A stretch of 31,264 bases of DNA from Planctomycetota bacterium (GTDB taxonomy: Bacteria > Planctomycetota > Planctomycetia > Pirellulales > Pirellulaceae). The DNA is taken from NCBI GenBank assembly GCA_029259935.1, contig JAJDEH010000278.1, positions 1-31,264 of the forward strand, given 5' to 3'. The notes below the pieces were generated by a model that worked only from the letters and a program-made list of their open reading frames with translations, was not told the DNA's origin and made no database searches. This document shows, one piece after another, positions 6,360 through 15,351 of the stretch (positions are counted from its first letter, which is position 1; each line of letters opens with the position of its first letter). A program made the translations under genes and the position numbers.

Positions 6360-8102
6360 TTACGGAGCCAACTTGAGTTCAAGTTCCAACTTAATTGAAT
6401 CCTGGCCGCCGACTAGGCGGAGCGTGGATTCTCGACCGACTTTCAACAATTCAAGCAGCGTTCCAATTTCCTTTTCGGCCGCTTCCTTGCTGTGCCCCTT
6501 CTGTAGCGCGTTTTGAGCGACCAACTGCGTGCGATTGTCTTCCAACACGCGAGATAGGGTTTCCAGGTCGAGGCCCAATCGCGTGTTCTCTTCGGCGGAA
6601 TCCGGCGCGCCCTTCCCACTAAGATCGGCGAGTTCGCGGGCTAGTTTGGCCGTGCTCGAGATGATGAAGTAATCACCCGAGAAAGCAATGGCTGGTGAAA
6701 AGTTGTAGTTGATAAGCCCCTCGCCTTCCTCGGCGTCTTCAGGAATATAGGAAGCCGAGATGATACTCGCCTCGCCTTGCTTTTCCGTGTTCAACTCCAG
6801 GGCCGGTTGTCCTTGCTGGGCGGAAATGACATTGATAAAGCCCACGAAACTTTGAAAAGCAATTTTGAACCGGCGTCTGAGTTTAGTGGGATCATTCAGC
6901 TTGTAGATATACGCTCCAGCCGGCAGCTTGATATCGGGAGTTGGCAATTCACCCGTCTCGTCAAAGGCTTGCCGTACGAGTAGGAACTGGGACTGCGGTG
7001 CCAGCGCCGACAACACATCTTGGCCCAGGTCCAATCCCGAGAACAGTGTCGTGAATTGAGTATCGACCTGAGCGAACCCGGCCAACGTCTTGTCGTCGAA
7101 CAAATCTTCCTTGGCCAACCAGAACTTGCCTACGTCCCGGAACGACTCCATCGACAGCAACAACTCTTGTGGAACAAAAGGCTGGGGAGCTTTGCCGCCA
7201 CCATCTTCGCCAAAAAAGAACTCGCGCTGGGGCGGAGTCCAACTGGAGTCATGGGGAACCGAGGCGGACAACTTGAGGCATTCGTTTTCGGCTTGCAGTG
7301 TCAGCGAGGCGTAAGGTGTCTTGGCCAGCGTGCTAAGAACTCCACCGAGCAAAAGCTCGCCGGGCGGATTATCGTTCTTGTCCCGAAACAGCTCTTTGGC
7401 GATACCTGCCTCGCGAACTGCCTGGACATTGAAAAAGGACCATGCCGTGGCGTTGTCGGGAGCTTGTTCATGAGCGGCGGCAAAGTTTTCGTTGCTTGCC
7501 AACGTGCCATCGCCGCCGTCCAGAAAACTGTCGGCTACCGATTTCAGCAGGTCGCCCTTGTTGCTGATGCAAAACCAAGTTCCCAGTTGGGCGTACACCG
7601 CTTCATTGGCTTTGTAAGCGGTCAAACCGCGGTACTCCTTGGTTTCAAACTCATAGCCTTTCTTATCGGCGTCCTTGGATACCAAATCGATCAGCGTATC
7701 TTTTACTTTGGTTAGCTTCTCTTCGTCGCCCGCCTTGAGCATCAGGACAACGCCCTGCGTCTCGGCATCGAAAGCAAAAAAGAGCCCGCCGGCGGTCAGC
7801 GTTGAAACGGCCTCCTTCCAGTCCATTCCAATCTGCAATTCGATGAAGGCCAAGGCTGCTTGAAATTGGCGGAATTGATCGCTCTTCAACTGTTTGCCAA
7901 AGTCTTCCATCGCTTCCAGTTTGGCTCGCAAAGGGTGCTCCAAAACCAGATCGACGAAACTGCCGGGATCGGCGACTTCGATGTAGCCCACCGTCGAAGC
8001 GGGCAGCAAGTCAGCCGCCGTCTGATCAGCCCGTCCCAATGCCGGCAGTGCGAGCGTTCCTAAAAAAAGACCCAACAGGGGAAGACGGTGTGCGGAACGC
8101 AT
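6360..8102 (-). CDS. Secreted DUF3352-like protein
   Basis: The product has 580 residues and starts at ATG 8102 with GAGG about 9 bp upstream. It has a cleavable signal peptide (HRLPLLGLFLGTLALPALGRA, residues 4-24). The body opens with ADLLPASTVGYIEVADPGSFV, the pattern of DUF3352-type extracytoplasmic proteins, in which two repeated alpha/beta halves each begin with a 'P.dt..y..v.d' strand. A C-terminal half with INYNFSPAIAFSGDYFIISS looks like the second repeat. No catalytic motif is visible, so a binding or scaffold role is as likely as an enzymatic one. It is the first gene of a likely three-gene operon with DUF1800 and DUF1501. The family assignment is from sequence pattern only. Confidence 0.75.
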   Translation of the reverse strand: MRSAHRLPLLGLFLGTLALPALGRADQTAADLLPASTVGYIEVADPGSFVDLVLEHPLRAKLEAMEDFGKQLKSDQFRQFQAALAFIELQIGMDWKEAVSTLTAGGLFFAFDAETQGVVLMLKAGDEEKLTKVKDTLIDLVSKDADKKGYEFETKEYRGLTAYKANEAVYAQLGTWFCISNKGDLLKSVADSFLDGGDGTLASNENFAAAHEQAPDNATAWSFFNVQAVREAGIAKELFRDKNDNPPGELLLGGVLSTLAKTPYASLTLQAENECLKLSASVPHDSSWTPPQREFFFGEDGGGKAPQPFVPQELLLSMESFRDVGKFWLAKEDLFDDKTLAGFAQVDTQFTTLFSGLDLGQDVLSALAPQSQFLLVRQAFDETGELPTPDIKLPAGAYIYKLNDPTKLRRRFKIAFQSFVGFINVISAQQGQPALELNTEKQGEASIISASYIPEDAEEGEGLINYNFSPAIAFSGDYFIISSTAKLARELADLSGKGAPDSAEENTRLGLDLETLSRVLEDNRTQLVAQNALQKGHSKEAAEKEIGTLLELLKVGRESTLRLVGGQDSIKLELELKLAP

Positions 8103-8290
8103 GGGAAAAACCTCGCTTTTGGAATGACGTGCTGGCCGGGAGAGATTATACCACTATGTGGTTGGCTGGGTGCATGATCGGTGCAATTGCTTACAATCGA
8201 CGTCCAATAGCTTTCTACCTTGGCGACCATCGCCCGGTTTCAAGTAGTTTGACGACTCCCACAATTTCGTTTCGCCGAGAGGGCCCACCC

Positions 8291-9073
8291 ATGAGCATTC
8301 TTGACCGATTTCGACTGGATAACCGCCGTCTGTTGATCACCGGCGGCAGTCGTGGCTTGGGCCGCGAAATGGCGCTGGCGATCGCCGAAGCGGGCGCCGA
8401 CGTGGTCCTCGTCGGCCGCAGCCCCGAGACTCTGGAGCAAACCGCCGCCGACATTCGCCAGCGGGGGCGAGCGGCGACCACGATTCAAGCCGATATGAGC
8501 GTGCCCGAGGAATGCGAAAAGTGCTGCCAAGAAGTCGTCAGCCAGCACGGCCCCGTCGACATACTCATTAACAATGTGGGCGGACGGCGCGAGAACATCC
8601 CTACCGAGGAAATGCCGCTGGAAAAATGGCGCGAATTGATGGATCTGAATCTGACCAGCGCGTTTGTTTGCACGAAAAATATCGGCAAGCATATGATCGA
8701 TCGAGGCCAAGGCGGCCGGATCATCAATATCGCCTCGATCAACAGCTTCGTGGCCGGTCGGAATATTGCAGGACGGCACTACGAGACCGCCAAAGCCGCG
8801 ATGGTTCAGTTCACTCGCGCGGTTGCCGTCGATTGGGCCCGTTACAACATTACCGTGAACGCGATCTGCCCCGGCGGCTTCATGACCGACCCCAACAAAC
8901 GCTGGGCCAAGATTCATCCGGAAGTGGTCGAGGCATTTCAGTCCAATATTCCGATGGGCAAATACGGCGAACCGGAAGACCTGGGCCCGCTGGCCGTTTA
9001 TCTGGCCAGCGACGCCTCACGCTACATGACCGGCGCGGCCCTTGTTATCGACGGCGGGTATACATTGGTGTAG
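8291..9073 (+). CDS. SDR-family NAD(P)-dependent oxidoreductase
   Basis: The product has 260 residues. The start at ATG 8291 is preceded by GAGAGG; the frame is open back to 8039, but that part overlaps the divergent gene and is not protein-like. It is a classical short-chain dehydrogenase/reductase: TGGSRGLG (near 18-25) binds the dinucleotide, NNVGG replaces the common NNAG, NIASINS carries the catalytic Ser and HYETAK the Tyr/Lys pair. ICPGGFMTD and DGGYTL close the fold. The Ser-Tyr spacing is about two residues longer than in FabG. Similarity of layout suggests gluconate 5-dehydrogenase-like or 3-oxoacyl-reductase-like enzymes acting on a sugar acid or polyol; the substrate cannot be read from sequence. 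It is cytoplasmic and probably monocistronic, convergent with pyruvate kinase. Confidence 0.93.
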   Translation: MSILDRFRLDNRRLLITGGSRGLGREMALAIAEAGADVVLVGRSPETLEQTAADIRQRGRAATTIQADMSVPEECEKCCQEVVSQHGPVDILINNVGGRRENIPTEEMPLEKWRELMDLNLTSAFVCTKNIGKHMIDRGQGGRIINIASINSFVAGRNIAGRHYETAKAAMVQFTRAVAVDWARYNITVNAICPGGFMTDPNKRWAKIHPEVVEAFQSNIPMGKYGEPEDLGPLAVYLASDASRYMTGAALVIDGGYTLV

Positions 9074-9089
9074 GACGAGAGGGAAGAAC

Positions 9090-9159
9090 TCACACAAAGG
9101 CACGAAGCCACAAAGGTTTTGATGTGACTCTTTCTTCGTGACTTTGTGCCTTCGTGTGA
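9090..9159. repeat. Imperfect inverted repeat between convergent genes
   Basis: The left arm TCACACAAAGGCACGAAG (9090-9107) pairs with CTTTGTGCCTTCGTGTGA (9142-9159) with two mismatches. Each arm is also internally repetitive (CACAAAG / CACGAAG units). It lies between the SDR stop (9073) and the pyruvate kinase stop (9175), so a transcript in either direction could fold it; there is no clean T-tract. From memory, similar AAAGGCACGAAG-type repeats are scattered through planctomycete genomes. Confidence 0.65.
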
Positions 9160-9174
9160 ATCCCTTCTGTCATC

Positions 9175-10611
9175 CTAGAATTCATGCACGAAGACCAAGT
9201 TGTGCGTGTTGGGCATGACTTTCGTTCCCGTTACAAAGACTACCCGGTCGCCCTCGCTGATCGTGCCCGTTTGGCTTCCCCAGCGACCGACGAAATCGCG
9301 CAGTTCGGCCGGGTCTCTTACCGGCGCGCCGGCCAGCGGCATGATCCCCCAGTACAGACACATTCGGCGCAGCGTGTTTTCGTCGTTGCTGACACCGACG
9401 GTCGGCACGAAGTCACGTTGTTTCGACTCGGCCAGCGCGGTCGCGCCGCTACGAGTGGCAATCACGATCAACGAGGCCTCCAGCTTGCGGGCGATCTCCG
9501 TCGCTCCCGAAACGATCGCCGAAGTCACGGGATGAACCGACGGCGAGTCGTCGGTGCTGTGCTTGGCCGTCTTATCGCGCAGCAAGTCTTCCGTGACCGA
9601 CATGATGCGGTTCATCATCTCGACCACCAGCCGGGGATGTTCGCCAATGGCGGTTTCGCCTGACAGCATACAGGCGTCCGCGCCGTCCAGAATGGCGTTG
9701 GCCACATCGGTCGCTTCGGCACGGGTTGGCCGGGTTGAATGGGTCATGCTGTCGAGCATTTGCGTGGCCACAATCACCGGCCGGTACAGCCGGCCGCAAA
9801 CCTCGATGATTCGCTTTTGCGCGGCGGGCGTGATGGCGATGTCGATTTCAACGCCCAAGTCGCCGCGCGCCACCATGACGGCATCGGCGGCCGCCACGAT
9901 GTCTTCCAGATGAACGAGCGCCTCTTGCTTTTCGATTTTGGCGACGATCCGGGCGTCGGATTGATGTTGCTGGAGTTGTTCGCGCAACTGATGGATGTCC
10001 TCGGGACGGCGCACGAAACTAAGACTGACAAAATCAATATCGGCTTCCGCAGCCCACGCGGCATTCTTTATGTCGTTCTCGGTCATGGCGGGAACGCTCA
10101 GCTTGGCACCCGGCAAGTTGATTCCCTGCCGGCTGCGAATCGTGCCCGCCCCGGTGACTTCACAGTCGGCGGAGTATTCGTCGCGCGCCCTGACCACCAT
10201 GCTGACCGTGCCATCAGCCAGCATCACGCGATCACCGACCGACAATTCATCGACCAGCCGCGAGTAGTTGCTGATAAGATCGTCGTCGGCGTCCGTGGTA
10301 TTGCCTCGGATAAAGCGAAACGTTGATCCCAAGTGGCAATGCGTCGGATCTTGATACAATTCACCGAGTCGAATCTTGGGACCCGCCAAATCGATCAAGA
10401 TTGCAATGGGCCGAAAGTTTGCCGCGGCAGCTTGTCGCACCGCCGACACAAGCCGCTCAAAATCGTCTTGGTTGCCGTGGGCAGTGTTGATTCGGAACAC
10501 GTCGACCCCGGCCGCGATCAATTCCGACAGCTTTTCCTCGGTATCGCAGGCTGGCCCCACCGTCGCGACAATCTTGGTGCGCGTCGGAAAAGGGTTATTC
10601 GTGGATTCCAT
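9175..10611 (-). CDS. pyk: Pyruvate kinase, predicted K+-independent
   Basis: The product has 478 residues and starts at ATG 10611 with AAGGA about 10 bp upstream. It catalyses phosphoenolpyruvate + ADP to pyruvate + ATP, the last step of glycolysis, in the cytoplasm. Landmarks are TKIVATVGPAC (12-22), RINTAHG (40-46, usually R-L-N-F-S-H-G), IDLAGPKIR (73-81), the signature IVAKIEKQEAL with the catalytic Lys, ARGDLGVEI, STRPTRAEATDVANAILDGADACMLSGETA, and a C-terminal regulatory domain. Leu75, Ala76 and Lys79 occupy the places of Thr113, Lys114 and Glu117 of rabbit muscle enzyme; Lys at the last position is the mark of K+-independent pyruvate kinases. Ala44 replaces the Ser that helps bind K+. 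The length is normal. Confidence 0.96.
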   Translation of the reverse strand: MESTNNPFPTRTKIVATVGPACDTEEKLSELIAAGVDVFRINTAHGNQDDFERLVSAVRQAAAANFRPIAILIDLAGPKIRLGELYQDPTHCHLGSTFRFIRGNTTDADDDLISNYSRLVDELSVGDRVMLADGTVSMVVRARDEYSADCEVTGAGTIRSRQGINLPGAKLSVPAMTENDIKNAAWAAEADIDFVSLSFVRRPEDIHQLREQLQQHQSDARIVAKIEKQEALVHLEDIVAAADAVMVARGDLGVEIDIAITPAAQKRIIEVCGRLYRPVIVATQMLDSMTHSTRPTRAEATDVANAILDGADACMLSGETAIGEHPRLVVEMMNRIMSVTEDLLRDKTAKHSTDDSPSVHPVTSAIVSGATEIARKLEASLIVIATRSGATALAESKQRDFVPTVGVSNDENTLRRMCLYWGIMPLAGAPVRDPAELRDFVGRWGSQTGTISEGDRVVFVTGTKVMPNTHNLVFVHEF

Positions 10612-10762
10612 TGTTGACCGTCCTTCGAATGAATTGGAAAATGACGCTTAGCGATTAACGGTTTTCGATTCGGGTTCGTTGCCGATGGATATGGGAATTC
10701 TGTTACGAGCGAATGTCAAACCTAACCCCAAATCGAATTGGATCGGCTAACCGCCTCGGTAG

Positions 10763-11320
10763 ATGATGGACGAAGACAGCCACAACAAGCAACAGGAATT
10801 GCGACAAAGGTCGCAGCGCCGGCTCGCGCGGATGGGCGCGGCGCTGGTCGGTGTTGTATTTGGGCTGATCGTGGCCATCTTGATTGCTTGCTGGATGTGG
10901 CGCGACCGGACACCTCGAGTTGCCAGCTCGGATCTAGCCGCCGCGCGCCAGCGGTGGGACGGCAACGGCCCAAGCGATTACGATTTGGAGGTCCGCTTGG
11001 AAAAGCAGCAGGTCGAATTGCACCGAGTCGAGGTCCGTGACGGCCAGGTAAGGCGCTATACCCTCAATGGCCACGAAATGAGCCGCCGTCGGACATTTGA
11101 AACTTGGAGCGTTCCGGGCATGTTTGGCACGATTCAGCACGACGTGGACAACCTTGATTTAGTCCAAACCGGAGACGCCACCACCAGTACCCCGCGACTC
11201 ACCCTGTGGGGTACGTTTCACCCGCAATACGGATATCCGGCCAGCTATCGCCGCTTTCAGTGGGGCACGGACTACGAAGTGGCCTGGGAAGTTACGGAAT
11301 TCCGCGTCGCCACCGATTGA
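10763..11320 (+). CDS. Membrane-anchored DUF6174-like protein
   Basis: The product has 185 residues, with start at ATG 10763 or the adjacent ATG 10766; no strong Shine-Dalgarno sequence is visible. A short basic N-terminus precedes one membrane helix (ALVGVVFGLIVAILIACWMW, about 27-46). The remainder is predicted outside the membrane and contains ARQRWDGNGPSDYDLEVRL and VEVRDGQVRRYTLNGHEM, the pattern of DUF6174 (R-W followed by Y-x-(Y/L) strands, then V-x-V-x-x-G). The usual Cys pair of many DUF6174 proteins is not seen. Function unknown. It is divergent from pyruvate kinase (151-bp gap) and 157 bp upstream of the Gfo/Idh/MocA gene. Confidence 0.7.
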   Translation: MMDEDSHNKQQELRQRSQRRLARMGAALVGVVFGLIVAILIACWMWRDRTPRVASSDLAAARQRWDGNGPSDYDLEVRLEKQQVELHRVEVRDGQVRRYTLNGHEMSRRRTFETWSVPGMFGTIQHDVDNLDLVQTGDATTSTPRLTLWGTFHPQYGYPASYRRFQWGTDYEVAWEVTEFRVATD

Positions 11321-11477
11321 TCCCCCGCCGGGCATGGCCCGCACTGAACCTGATGGTATTTCCGCGTCGCGGCAGCTAGACTAGATGCGGCCGCTGGAAG
11401 GCATAATTATTCTACGGCTTTTCCCACGAATCCTTCTTCCCACAGCGCGGAATATCTGAAACGCAGGAGCCCTCGAT

Positions 11478-12851
11478 ATGAGCAACCATCATCAAACATC
11501 ACGCCGTTCTTTTATCAAGTCGACCGCCGGCGCGGCGGCGGCCGTCTCGGTTCCGTATTTCTTTTCGTCGAATCTTCTCCAAGCACAAAACGATAAGAAA
11601 AATCGTCCGACGCTGGGCTGCATCGGCACCGGCAGCCGTTGGGGCGCGGTTGGCAAGAACGCCATGCAGCTTTCGGATTGCCTGGCGATTTGCGACGTTG
11701 ACGAACATCATCTGGACAAGGGCCGTGAACAGGTAAAGAACTTGCAAGGCCGCGAAGTCGAAACCTACAAGGATTACCACAAGATCCTCGACCGCAAGGA
11801 TATCGATGTTGTCACCATCGTGACGCCCGACCATTGGCACAGCAAAATCGCCATCGAAGCCATGCAGGCGGGCAAGGACGTGTATTGTGAAAAGCCGCTG
11901 ACGCTGACGATTGAAGAAGGTAAACTAATCCGCCAGGCCCTGAAGGAAACCGGCCGGGTGTTCCAGGTCGGCACGCAGCAGCGAAGTGAAATGGGGCTGC
12001 GATTTTTAAACGCGGTCGCCCTCATACGCGACGGGCGCATCGGCGAAGTGAAGAAAGTAACTTGTGTGATCGGCGGCGCGCCAACCTGCGACGAACTGCC
12101 GGTCATCCAGCCACCATCGCACTTGGACTGGAATCTCTGGCTGGGACAAGCACCGCTCGAAGCCTACCGCCAAAAGGGTAGGAATTCTCGCTGCCATTAC
12201 GAGTTCCGATGGTGGTATGAATACTCTGGTGGCAAAATGACTGACTGGGGAGCCCATCACGTCGACATCGCCCAGTGGGGAATCGACCAATTGGGCGAAG
12301 GCCAAGGGCCCACCAAGATCGAACCGCTGATGGCCAAGCATCCCGTCGAATTCAAGAACGGCAAGCCGACGGATGACTCGCGGTACAACTGCGCCACGCA
12401 CTTCAAGATCAAGTGCTCGTTCGCCAACGGCGTTGAAATGTTGATTCGTGAGAATGCGCCGGAATTGAAGTTTGGCAACGGAATCATCTTCGAAGGCACG
12501 AAAGGCGAATTTCGTGTCACCCGCGGCAGCCTGACAGGCGAAGCGGTCGACGCGTTGAAGGACAAGCCGCTTCCCGAAGATGCTCTGACCAAGCTCTACA
12601 AAGGCAAAACGCCAGGCGGAGGCAACGCACACATGCGTAATTTCTTCGACTGCCTGGAGACCCGCGAGCAGCCGATTTCGGACGTCAACACACATCACCG
12701 AGCGATGACTACCTGCCACCTGGCCAACATCGCGATACGTCTAGACCGGACGCTCAATTGGGATCCGCAGGCCGAGCAAATCGTCGGCGACGACGACGCC
12801 AACGCTTGGCAAAGCCGCAAGCAACGCAAGGGATTCGAGGTCACTGTTTGA
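11478..12851 (+). CDS. Tat-exported Gfo/Idh/MocA family oxidoreductase
   Basis: The product has 457 residues and starts at ATG 11478 with AGGAG 7 bp upstream. The N-terminal [21 protein letters not shown] is a twin-arginine signal, so the enzyme is exported folded with its bound cofactor, as in many planctomycete paralogues. The Rossmann domain begins [15 protein letters not shown] (about 45-59); YCEKPLTLT carries the conserved E-K-P Lys, and [12 protein letters not shown] the conserved His pair. These NAD(P)-dependent enzymes oxidise or reduce sugars and cyclitols; the substrate is not evident. The gene ends at an intrinsic terminator 29 bp downstream and looks monocistronic. Confidence 0.93.
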   Translation: MSNHHQTSRRSFIKSTAGAAAAVSVPYFFSSNLLQAQNDKKNRPTLGCIGTGSRWGAVGKNAMQLSDCLAICDVDEHHLDKGREQVKNLQGREVETYKDYHKILDRKDIDVVTIVTPDHWHSKIAIEAMQAGKDVYCEKPLTLTIEEGKLIRQALKETGRVFQVGTQQRSEMGLRFLNAVALIRDGRIGEVKKVTCVIGGAPTCDELPVIQPPSHLDWNLWLGQAPLEAYRQKGRNSRCHYEFRWWYEYSGGKMTDWGAHHVDIAQWGIDQLGEGQGPTKIEPLMAKHPVEFKNGKPTDDSRYNCATHFKIKCSFANGVEMLIRENAPELKFGNGIIFEGTKGEFRVTRGSLTGEAVDALKDKPLPEDALTKLYKGKTPGGGNAHMRNFFDCLETREQPISDVNTHHRAMTTCHLANIAIRLDRTLNWDPQAEQIVGDDDANAWQSRKQRKGFEVTV

Positions 12852-12879
12852 TGACGAAAGTTGACTAGGTATAAATTGA

Positions 12880-12922
12880 GAAGGTCCCGCGAGCCCGGTT
12901 CGCGGGACCTTCTGCTTTTTTT
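12880..12922 (+). terminator. Strong intrinsic terminator
   Basis: A perfect 13-bp stem GAAGGTCCCGCGA (12880-12892) / TCGCGGGACCTTC (12900-12912) has a 7-nt loop and is followed by TGC and seven T residues (12916-12922). It lies 29 bp after the Gfo/Idh/MocA stop and is the clearest terminator in the window. Confidence 0.92.
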
Positions 12923-13188
12923 GGCGCGCCGAGATTCCCGAATTGCAGGGCCATGCCCCGCGCGAGGAGGATTTGTAACCACCTGCGTAGTTGGCATTTG
13001 CGACGTAAGTTGCGTGAATTTCTTTGACTGACGGTGGCCATTTTGTTAGGCTTGCCTGTGGCTTCGGCGCTTCATCTCTGACGCCACACCATTCGGTTCA
13101 TCGTCGTTGCCACCTTGAAATCTCGAAAGTTCTTTGGCTTCGATGGCCGCCTCTCTTTGTCTAACGAGAGCCGGCGAAAAGGAGGCTG
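12923..13188. other. Intergenic stretch with a weak promoter candidate
   Basis: Between the terminator and the hemerythrin-like gene I see no gene. TTGACT (13026-13031) and TAGGCT (13049-13054) are 17 bp apart and could serve as -35/-10 for the downstream gene; the -10 match is poor. The Shine-Dalgarno sequence GGAGG (13181-13185) is strong. Confidence 0.3.
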
Positions 13189-13191
13189 GTG

Positions 13192-13668
13192 ATGTCAATC
13201 GCAACCCGGACCGTCACGGTCAATGCGGCATTTCTGCAAGAAATCAAGGACGACAACCGCGAACTTCGCCGTTTGTTGGCCAAGGCGAATGATTTGTTTT
13301 CCTGGTGCGGTGGCGGACGAGCCCCAGCCCGCGAACTCGTGGAGACGTTGGGGGGCCTGCGCGACCAACTCGCCATCCACTTTTCGCTCGAAGAAGCCTA
13401 TGGATATTTTGAAGAAGCCGTGGATGTGGCCCCTCGGCTGAGCGAAAAAGCCGAACGATTACGGGGCGAACACGAGACTCTTTTCCTCGACGCCTGCGAT
13501 CTGGTCGACAGGGCGGAACAGTTGTTGTACGTCAACGCGGCGGCCGCCGCGACCAAAAAGGTCGCCTTGCGTTTCGTCGCTTTTCGCCGCGAGTTCCAAG
13601 AGCACGAATCGAACGAAGAGGAATTGATTCTCCAAGCCCTGGACGACGACATCGGCGTCGGCGACTAA
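13192..13668 (+). CDS. Hemerythrin-like HHE helical protein
   Basis: The product has 158 residues. ATG 13192 is preferred because GGAGG ends 6 bp upstream; the adjacent GTG 13189 is possible. It is all-alpha, with the spacing of a hemerythrin/HHE cation-binding four-helix bundle: IHFSLEE (His63, Glu67), GEHETLF (His94) and FQEHESNEEEL (His138, Glu142). Where the first helix usually has a His in an 'EH..LR' pattern, this protein has DDNRELRRLL (Asn22), so one iron ligand seems missing. Possible roles are oxygen, nitric oxide or iron sensing or storage in the cytoplasm; none is shown. It stands alone between a terminator and a convergent operon. The family call is moderate. Confidence 0.7.
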   Translation: MSIATRTVTVNAAFLQEIKDDNRELRRLLAKANDLFSWCGGGRAPARELVETLGGLRDQLAIHFSLEEAYGYFEEAVDVAPRLSEKAERLRGEHETLFLDACDLVDRAEQLLYVNAAAAATKKVALRFVAFRREFQEHESNEEELILQALDDDIGVGD

Positions 13669-13750
13669 TCTTGCCAAACACTGCCGAGCTATAGCCCGCG
13701 TTCGGTGCCCAGGGATCGCACTTGCCGCTCGCGCCGGTGTGCCTACTTGG

Positions 13751-15337
13751 CTAACCGTTTTGCGTACCCGGTTTCTTGCCAAACAGCGATTGCAAATCAG
13801 TGATTTTTGTGATCAGCAGTTGGCCGTCCTTCTCGTTTCCCGTGCCCGTTAATTTGATCGGCGTACCGCAGTGGTAGGCCAGATTGAATCCGTGGAAATC
13901 GCGGAAGCTGACTTCGACTCGTACCGAGCGAGCGCCTTCGACGTCGACAAAGAAGATACGGGCTTCGTTCAGGTCGTCCGACAAGCGGAGGCGGCCTTGC
14001 ACGGTGATCGTGCCGTCCTCGTGACGAACCCAGCTTTCAAAAGGCCGCTCGCGGTAGGGCGCGTAGTCCGAGCCGTCGAGTCCGGGCAGCGGCTGCGCTG
14101 AACCTCCGTACGATTCGAGCGGCACGCCAGCCTTTTGCAACAACGACAAATGCAAGCCGCCCAACTGTTGGTTTTCGGCGTAGCGTACATACCGGCCGGT
14201 CTTGAGCAATCCGCCGCCTTGCCCCGCCAGAATGATTGGAATCCGCGTGGCGGTGTGGTTGTCGCTGTGTCCCATTCCCGATCCGAACAGCACGAGACTG
14301 TGTTCCAGCAACGTTCCATTTTGGTCCTTGAAGGACTTCAGCCGGTTCAACAGGTAGTCGAATTTCTCCATGTGCCACAGGCTGATCTTCAGCAAGGCGT
14401 CGAGGTTTTGTCGCGAGAAATTGCGGAAGAAGTGCGACAGGTAATGATGCTGCTCCTTGACGCCCAGAAAATCGAAGATCATGCGGCTGTTGCTGTTGCC
14501 CAGCATGTAAGTGGCGCAGCGCGTCGAATCGGTCCACAAGGCGAGTGCAATCAAATCGATCATTGATTCGACTTGGTCGTTCAGGTTGGCCGGGGCGAGC
14601 GGCCGGTGCAGCGTGGCGGTATCAAACCCGGCATCCTTGGCGGCTTTGATGTTTTTCAGCCGCTGTTCGGTTTCCCGGACCACCGTCAAATATTGTTCCA
14701 GCGTTTGGCGATCTTCGGTGCCTGCCTTTCTGGCGAGCGACCGGGCATCTTCGGAGACCCGGTCGAGCAAGCTGGACATTTCCTTGCGTTTGCCGGGGTT
14801 GCCCAGCGGATTGCGAAACAACCGGTCAAAGATCAACTGCGGATCGCTTTCGCGCGGCATCGGGTCGCCGTTGGCATCATAAGAAATGTAGCTGCACCCG
14901 ATCTGATTGGGAAACAGTCCTTCCGTCGTTAGTTCGAGCGAACGGTGAACCGTGTCGCCGCCGATCTTGCGGGCGATTAACTGGTCGAGCGACGCGGTCT
15001 TCATGTTCTTGTGGTGGCCACACAGAAAACGACGCGTCGAGTTGGCGTGCGACGAAAATCCAAAGTCGCCCATGTTGTCCAAGATCAATAGGTCGTCTTT
15101 GTGTTTTGCAAACGGCTTCATGAGCGGCGACATGCGGAAATCGAATTCCTCGCCGCCGTTGATGTTCCAGCTTGGCGGATGCACTCCGTTGGGTTTGAAC
15201 AGCGTCACGAATCGTAGCGGCGGCTGGCTGTCGGCAGTTCCGAACGATTGCCGCTCCATCAAGTTCAAAAAGGGAAGCGGCAGCAAAGGCCCGGCGGCGC
15301 CGCGGAGGAAAGTTCGTCGATCCATATGCCAATTCAT
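13751..15337 (-). CDS. DUF1552 family Tat-type protein with C-terminal extension
   Basis: The product has 528 residues. ATG 15337 is chosen because AGGAG lies 6 bp upstream; ATG five codons in is less well placed. The N-terminus MDRRTFLRGAAGPLLPLPFL is a twin-arginine signal. DUF1552 landmarks follow: FVTLFKPNGVHPPSW, DLLILDNMGD, SSHANSTRRFLCGH, LFGSGMGHSDNHTATRIP and ILAGQGGGLLKTGRYVRY. DUF1552 resembles DUF1501 and is usually encoded with a DUF1592-type protein, here 14 bp upstream. From about residue 430 to the end is an added beta-rich region (WVRHEDGTITVQGRLRL, then GQLLITKITDLQSLFG) that I do not recognise and that ordinary family members lack. It is probably periplasmic; reaction unknown. 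Confidence 0.9.
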   Translation of the reverse strand: MNWHMDRRTFLRGAAGPLLPLPFLNLMERQSFGTADSQPPLRFVTLFKPNGVHPPSWNINGGEEFDFRMSPLMKPFAKHKDDLLILDNMGDFGFSSHANSTRRFLCGHHKNMKTASLDQLIARKIGGDTVHRSLELTTEGLFPNQIGCSYISYDANGDPMPRESDPQLIFDRLFRNPLGNPGKRKEMSSLLDRVSEDARSLARKAGTEDRQTLEQYLTVVRETEQRLKNIKAAKDAGFDTATLHRPLAPANLNDQVESMIDLIALALWTDSTRCATYMLGNSNSRMIFDFLGVKEQHHYLSHFFRNFSRQNLDALLKISLWHMEKFDYLLNRLKSFKDQNGTLLEHSLVLFGSGMGHSDNHTATRIPIILAGQGGGLLKTGRYVRYAENQQLGGLHLSLLQKAGVPLESYGGSAQPLPGLDGSDYAPYRERPFESWVRHEDGTITVQGRLRLSDDLNEARIFFVDVEGARSVRVEVSFRDFHGFNLAYHCGTPIKLTGTGNEKDGQLLITKITDLQSLFGKKPGTQNG

Positions 15338-15351
15338 GGCGGCTCCTGATG

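Noticed and set aside
8039..8290. Upstream extension of the SDR gene
   Set aside because: It overlaps the 5' end of the divergent secreted-protein gene, has no SDR-like sequence, and the ATG at 8291 has a good Shine-Dalgarno site.
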